The position numbers and the translations under genes are program-made. The notes under the pieces were generated by a model. That model was not told the DNA's origin. It did not search any database and saw nothing but the letters and a program-made list of their open reading frames with translations. From Chrysochromulina parva (lineage: Eukaryota; Haptophyta; Prymnesiales; Chrysochromulinaceae), in the NCBI GenBank assembly GCA_002887195.1, contig PJAB01000943.1:1-18902 (forward strand): a DNA stretch of 18,902 nucleotides, read 5' to 3'. Positions 17,007-18,902 of the stretch are shown here, piece after piece. Every line of letters starts with the position of its first letter. Positions within the stretch are counted from its first letter, which is position 1.

Positions 17007-17400
17007 GCGTGCCCTCTACTACGTGCGGGGGTCTCCTCGGCAGGTACCGGTAGGCGCGTTTGGAGTGAGCGTACAGGGAATGGCGGGTCCGTGTGATACG
17101 TGGCGCATGAGTGGTCATCAGTGCTCAGTCGCGTGCTGTGAGTCGGCGGTGGGCAGGTGGAGGCATGTGTGCGGCGTGGGACGTGCATGGAGCAGTGGAG
17201 AGGACACCTGGTGCGATGGCAAAGTAGAAAGTGCGGCATTTGAGAGCGAGCGCGTGCGGTACACGATGAATTCACAGTCATACACGAGTGCCACTCGAAC
17301 TTCGTTGCACGTTGGGGAACCGACACCGGTACGGGCGGGCGACTTTTAAACCCTACCGGCCGCGGTCCCGAGCTTGCAGCGTCCCACGCGGTCCCGCGGT
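17007..17400. other. Non-coding stretch after the cNMP-binding gene
   Basis: It is likely the 3' UTR of the preceding gene and flanking DNA. Short open frames here have no recognisable domain. TACCGGTAG-type motifs occur near 17044 and 17322 and again at 17547 and 17804, hinting at a dispersed short word. Confidence 0.35.
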
Positions 17401-17450
17401 CCCACTCAGATCCCAATCAGATCCGTGATCCCAATCAAATACTGGGCTCA

Positions 17451-17530
17451 ATCCCACCGGATCCCACCGGATCCCACTGGATCGCACCTAGCGTAGATCC
17501 CACCGGATCCCACTCATTCCCACCTATATC
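17451..17530 (+). repeat. GGATCCCACC short tandem/dispersed repeats
   Basis: Several imperfect copies of GGATCCCACC/T occur (CACCGGATCCCACCGGATCC..., then CACCGGATCCCACTCATTCCC), preceded by GATCCCAATCA units from about 17409. Related copies recur at about 18615-18650 (GGATCCCACTTAGATCCCACC), bracketing the repeat-rich region. Confidence 0.75.
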
Positions 17531-17574
17531 GCCTACGGAGATTGCGTACCGGTAGCCCTAGTGACGAATCGAAG

Positions 17575-17699
17575 TGACGAAACCCCCTGGTTGTCTAATA
17601 AAGAGATGACGAAACCCTGCGAGGTCAGTGACGAAACTTCGACGAACCTTTTCCCGCACTTTCAGTGTCTGACACTCCAGTGTGACCCTTCGACTCTCA
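17575..17699 (+). repeat. 125-bp direct repeat, copy A
   Basis: It runs from TGACGAAACC to CGACTCTCA and closely matches copy B at 17818-17942 with no net length change. Internally it has TGACGAAAC at 17575, 17607 and 17629, an AATAAA within CTAATAAAGAG, and a perfect 6-bp-arm palindrome AGTGTC-T-GACACT. Confidence 0.92.
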
Positions 17700-17817
17700 A
17701 ACCTTGGCTCGGGGGGGTGTGGCGGAAGTTGGGGCTTGACCTCGGAGGTCAGCTAGGGGGTCGGCAACATTTTCCTGGGGGGTATATCGTACGGAGGTTT
17801 ACGACCGGTAGACTGAC

Positions 17818-17942
17818 TGACGAAACCCACTGATTGCCTAATAAAGAGATGACGAAACTTAGTGTTGTCAGTGACGAAACTTCGACGAAACTTTTCGCGC
17901 ACTTTCAGTGTCAGACACTCCAGTGTGACACGTCGACTCTCA
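17818..17942 (+). repeat. 125-bp direct repeat, copy B
   Basis: Second copy of the unit, 243 bp after copy A. TGACGAAAC occurs at 17818, 17850 and 17872. The palindrome is AGTGTC-A-GACACT, with the centre base complementary to that in copy A. Similarity resumes further on at TTGACCTCGGAGGTC (about 17736 and 17989), so the duplicated segment is longer than 125 bp, with a variable middle. Confidence 0.92.
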
Positions 17943-17944
17943 CG

Positions 17945-17979
17945 CTAACCTTAACCCTAACCCTAACCCTAACCCTAAA
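17945..17979 (-). repeat. Interstitial telomeric repeat (TTAGGG/CCCTAA type)
   Basis: Four perfect CCCTAA units (17955-17978) are preceded by degenerate CTAACC and TTAACC-like units and followed by AAG. It lies inside the region that differs between the two direct-repeat copies. The orientation (C-rich on the plus strand) is that expected at the left end of a chromosome, yet more than 17 kb of genes lie to its left. Confidence 0.9.
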
Positions 17980-17998
17980 GTTTGAGGTTGACCTCGGA

Positions 17999-18177
17999 GG
18001 TCGGTCTATGAGGTCGGTGAGGTCGGAGGGGTCGGGGTGTGTGTTTTGAGAAATTGTTGAGAAAATGACACTGAATTTCCTGGACTTTCTCCAGACTCGA
18101 TCCGACCCGGTCCGACCTCGACCTCAGAGCCCAATTTTCATATCACATCCCGCGATCCGACCCCCTCCGACCCGACC
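17999..18177. repeat. Inverted GGTCGG / CCGACC clusters
   Basis: Four GGTCGG words occur at 17999-18035 (interleaved with GGGG runs), and five CCGACC words at 18102-18177. The two clusters are mutually complementary and could form alternative hairpins. The G-rich side also has the composition of a possible G-quadruplex. Confidence 0.65.
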
Positions 18178-18228
18178 CCATACTGGAGAGTGGCGACGCG
18201 CCGTGTTTGGCACTTTTCATATCAGATC
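18135..18228 (+). repeat. Short direct repeat TTTTCATATCA(C/G)ATC
   Basis: Fifteen-base words at 18135-18149 and 18214-18228 differ at one base. They sit in AT-richer DNA within the repeat-rich right end. Confidence 0.7.
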
Positions 18229-18276
18229 ATTTTACAATTGATAAAGTCCAGATCGCTTCATGTCCAACCTCATAAG

Positions 18277-18302
18277 GAAACCGAGGTTAACTAACCGGTT
18301 TC
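18277..18302. repeat. Small inverted repeat (GAAACCG ... CGGTTTC)
   Basis: Perfect 7-bp arms (18277-18283 and 18296-18302) flank a 12-base loop containing GTTAAC. There is no adjacent gene or U-tract to make it a clear terminator. Confidence 0.55.
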
Positions 18303-18414
18303 TCTCTTAAGTTTTTCAATAGCCAATCTAAAAGGCAGGCTAAGTCGCCTCAGAGCACGCCGTATCCTGCTCACAACTTGAAATGTCGTACAATTCTCGC
18401 AAACCCGGTATCGG

Positions 18415-18435
18415 GAACCCGGTAGTGTCGGGTTC
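18415..18435. repeat. Small hairpin GAACCCG-gtagtgt-CGGGTTC
   Basis: Perfect 7-bp arms flank a 7-base loop, within a larger run of ACCCGG/CGGG words (18401-18441). The function is unknown. Confidence 0.6.
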
Positions 18436-18704
18436 TCTGGGTCGTAGTGACATCTTAATAACACACTAAACTCAGAAATTACCTATGACACTTCAACTTT
18501 CCAAAGTTGAATCGTCGATGGCGCGCGGGCCAGTGAGAAGACGATTTTGAAGGAACTCTAAGATCCCGCAGGCGGCCCCGGGTCGAAGATGGTTTGAGAA
18601 GGCTTCCGCAGGTTTCCACTGGATCCCACTTAGATCCCACCCAGATCTCCCTTGGGCCTCGAACTCCGACCAGAGCACCCGATATATATCCCATCCCTAT
18701 TTTC

Positions 18705-18902
18705 ATGTCGATGCTCACAGGCTGGCACATCGACCGCCAAGGCCGCAGGCGCTACCCTCCCCCACGGGACTATGCGCAGGGACTCCAGCCGGGCGGTCAG
18801 CCGACAGTGTTCGCACCACCCAACTGCTCGGCACGAGCGCGGGTCGGCTGCGTTGTGATGCTGCCCACGCCGGCCCGTCCCAAGCCTGCACCAGGAGTTC
18901 GG
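18705..18902 (+). CDS. Possible gene start running off the window (hypothetical)
   Basis: An open frame from ATG at 18705 (a second ATG is at 18711) stays open for 66 codons to the end of the window. Its translation is Arg/Pro/Gly-rich (for example RRRYPPPRDYAQGLQPGG). There is no signal peptide and no domain I recognise. GC content rises again here relative to the preceding repeat-rich stretch, which is compatible with a new gene, but chance openness in GC-rich DNA is as likely. Confidence 0.2.
   Translation, partial: MSMLTGWHIDRQGRRRYPPPRDYAQGLQPGGQPTVFAPPNCSARARVGCVVMLPTPARPKPAPGVR

Larger units (their letters stand above)
18229..18704. other. Right-end non-coding region
   Basis: This stretch is AT-richer than the gene-bearing part, with short inverted repeats and GATCCCAC words at about 18615-18650. 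An 83-codon minus-strand frame exists at 18479-18730 but has no recognisable features. No RNA gene was recognised. Confidence 0.35.

Noticed and set aside
17590..17605. AATAAA inside the direct repeats as polyadenylation signals
   Set aside because: It occurs in both repeat copies far from the 3' end of the nearest gene. It is more likely incidental to the repeat.
17834..18049. Open frame encoding a Thr-Leu repeat
   Set aside because: It is merely translation of the CCCTAA telomeric tract.
18479..18730. 83-codon minus-strand open frame
   Set aside because: It has no recognisable domain, overlaps GATCCCAC repeat words and lies in repeat-rich DNA. It is not supported as a gene.

Overview
This is a nuclear window from a GC-rich, gene-dense eukaryote. 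Evidence for a eukaryote includes spliceosomal introns with GT...AG ends, a MAP kinase kinase with plant-type activation-loop spacing, a lysosomal or vacuolar serine carboxypeptidase and sulfatase, a RING protein, and a TTAGGG-type interstitial telomeric tract. An ABC1/UbiB kinase with a hydrophobic leader followed by a basic transit-like stretch suggests a complex plastid reached through the ER. Together with intron 5' ends of the form GTGCG and long GGC-coded homopolymers, this suggests a unicellular alga, most likely a haptophyte. That placement is inference; a pelagophyte or another complex-plastid alga is not excluded.

Layout, left to right: a GT61-like glycosyltransferase (+, 170-2140, possibly incomplete at its 5' end); a GIY-YIG-like protein with two CCHC zinc knuckles and an acidic tail (+, 2386-3180); a secreted sulfatase with two in-frame introns (+, 3383-5224); an ABC1-family atypical kinase with two polyproline tracts (-, 5531-8356); a membrane RING-finger protein (+, 8588-9769); a MAP kinase kinase (-, 10606-12117); an S10 serine carboxypeptidase with one in-frame intron (+, 12146-13714); a protein with four cyclic-nucleotide-binding folds (+, 14370-17006). 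The final 1.9 kb lacks a confident gene and is repeat-rich. It holds GATCCCAC-type short repeats, a 125-bp direct repeat in two copies, a CCCTAA tract inside the second repeat region, an inverted GGTCGG/CCGACC cluster and small hairpins. A possible gene start runs off the right edge.

The genes do not form one pathway. Several are loosely linked by theme: secretory-route glycan or protein processing (GT61, sulfatase, carboxypeptidase) and signalling (MAPKK, cNMP-binding protein, RING, ABC1 kinase). Two divergent pairs share very short upstream regions (ABC1K/RING and MAPKK/carboxypeptidase). All three introns I can support are multiples of three without in-frame stops, so an unspliced transcript would still be translatable. 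Several open frames begin at non-ATG codons; here the starts were moved to the first plausible ATG.
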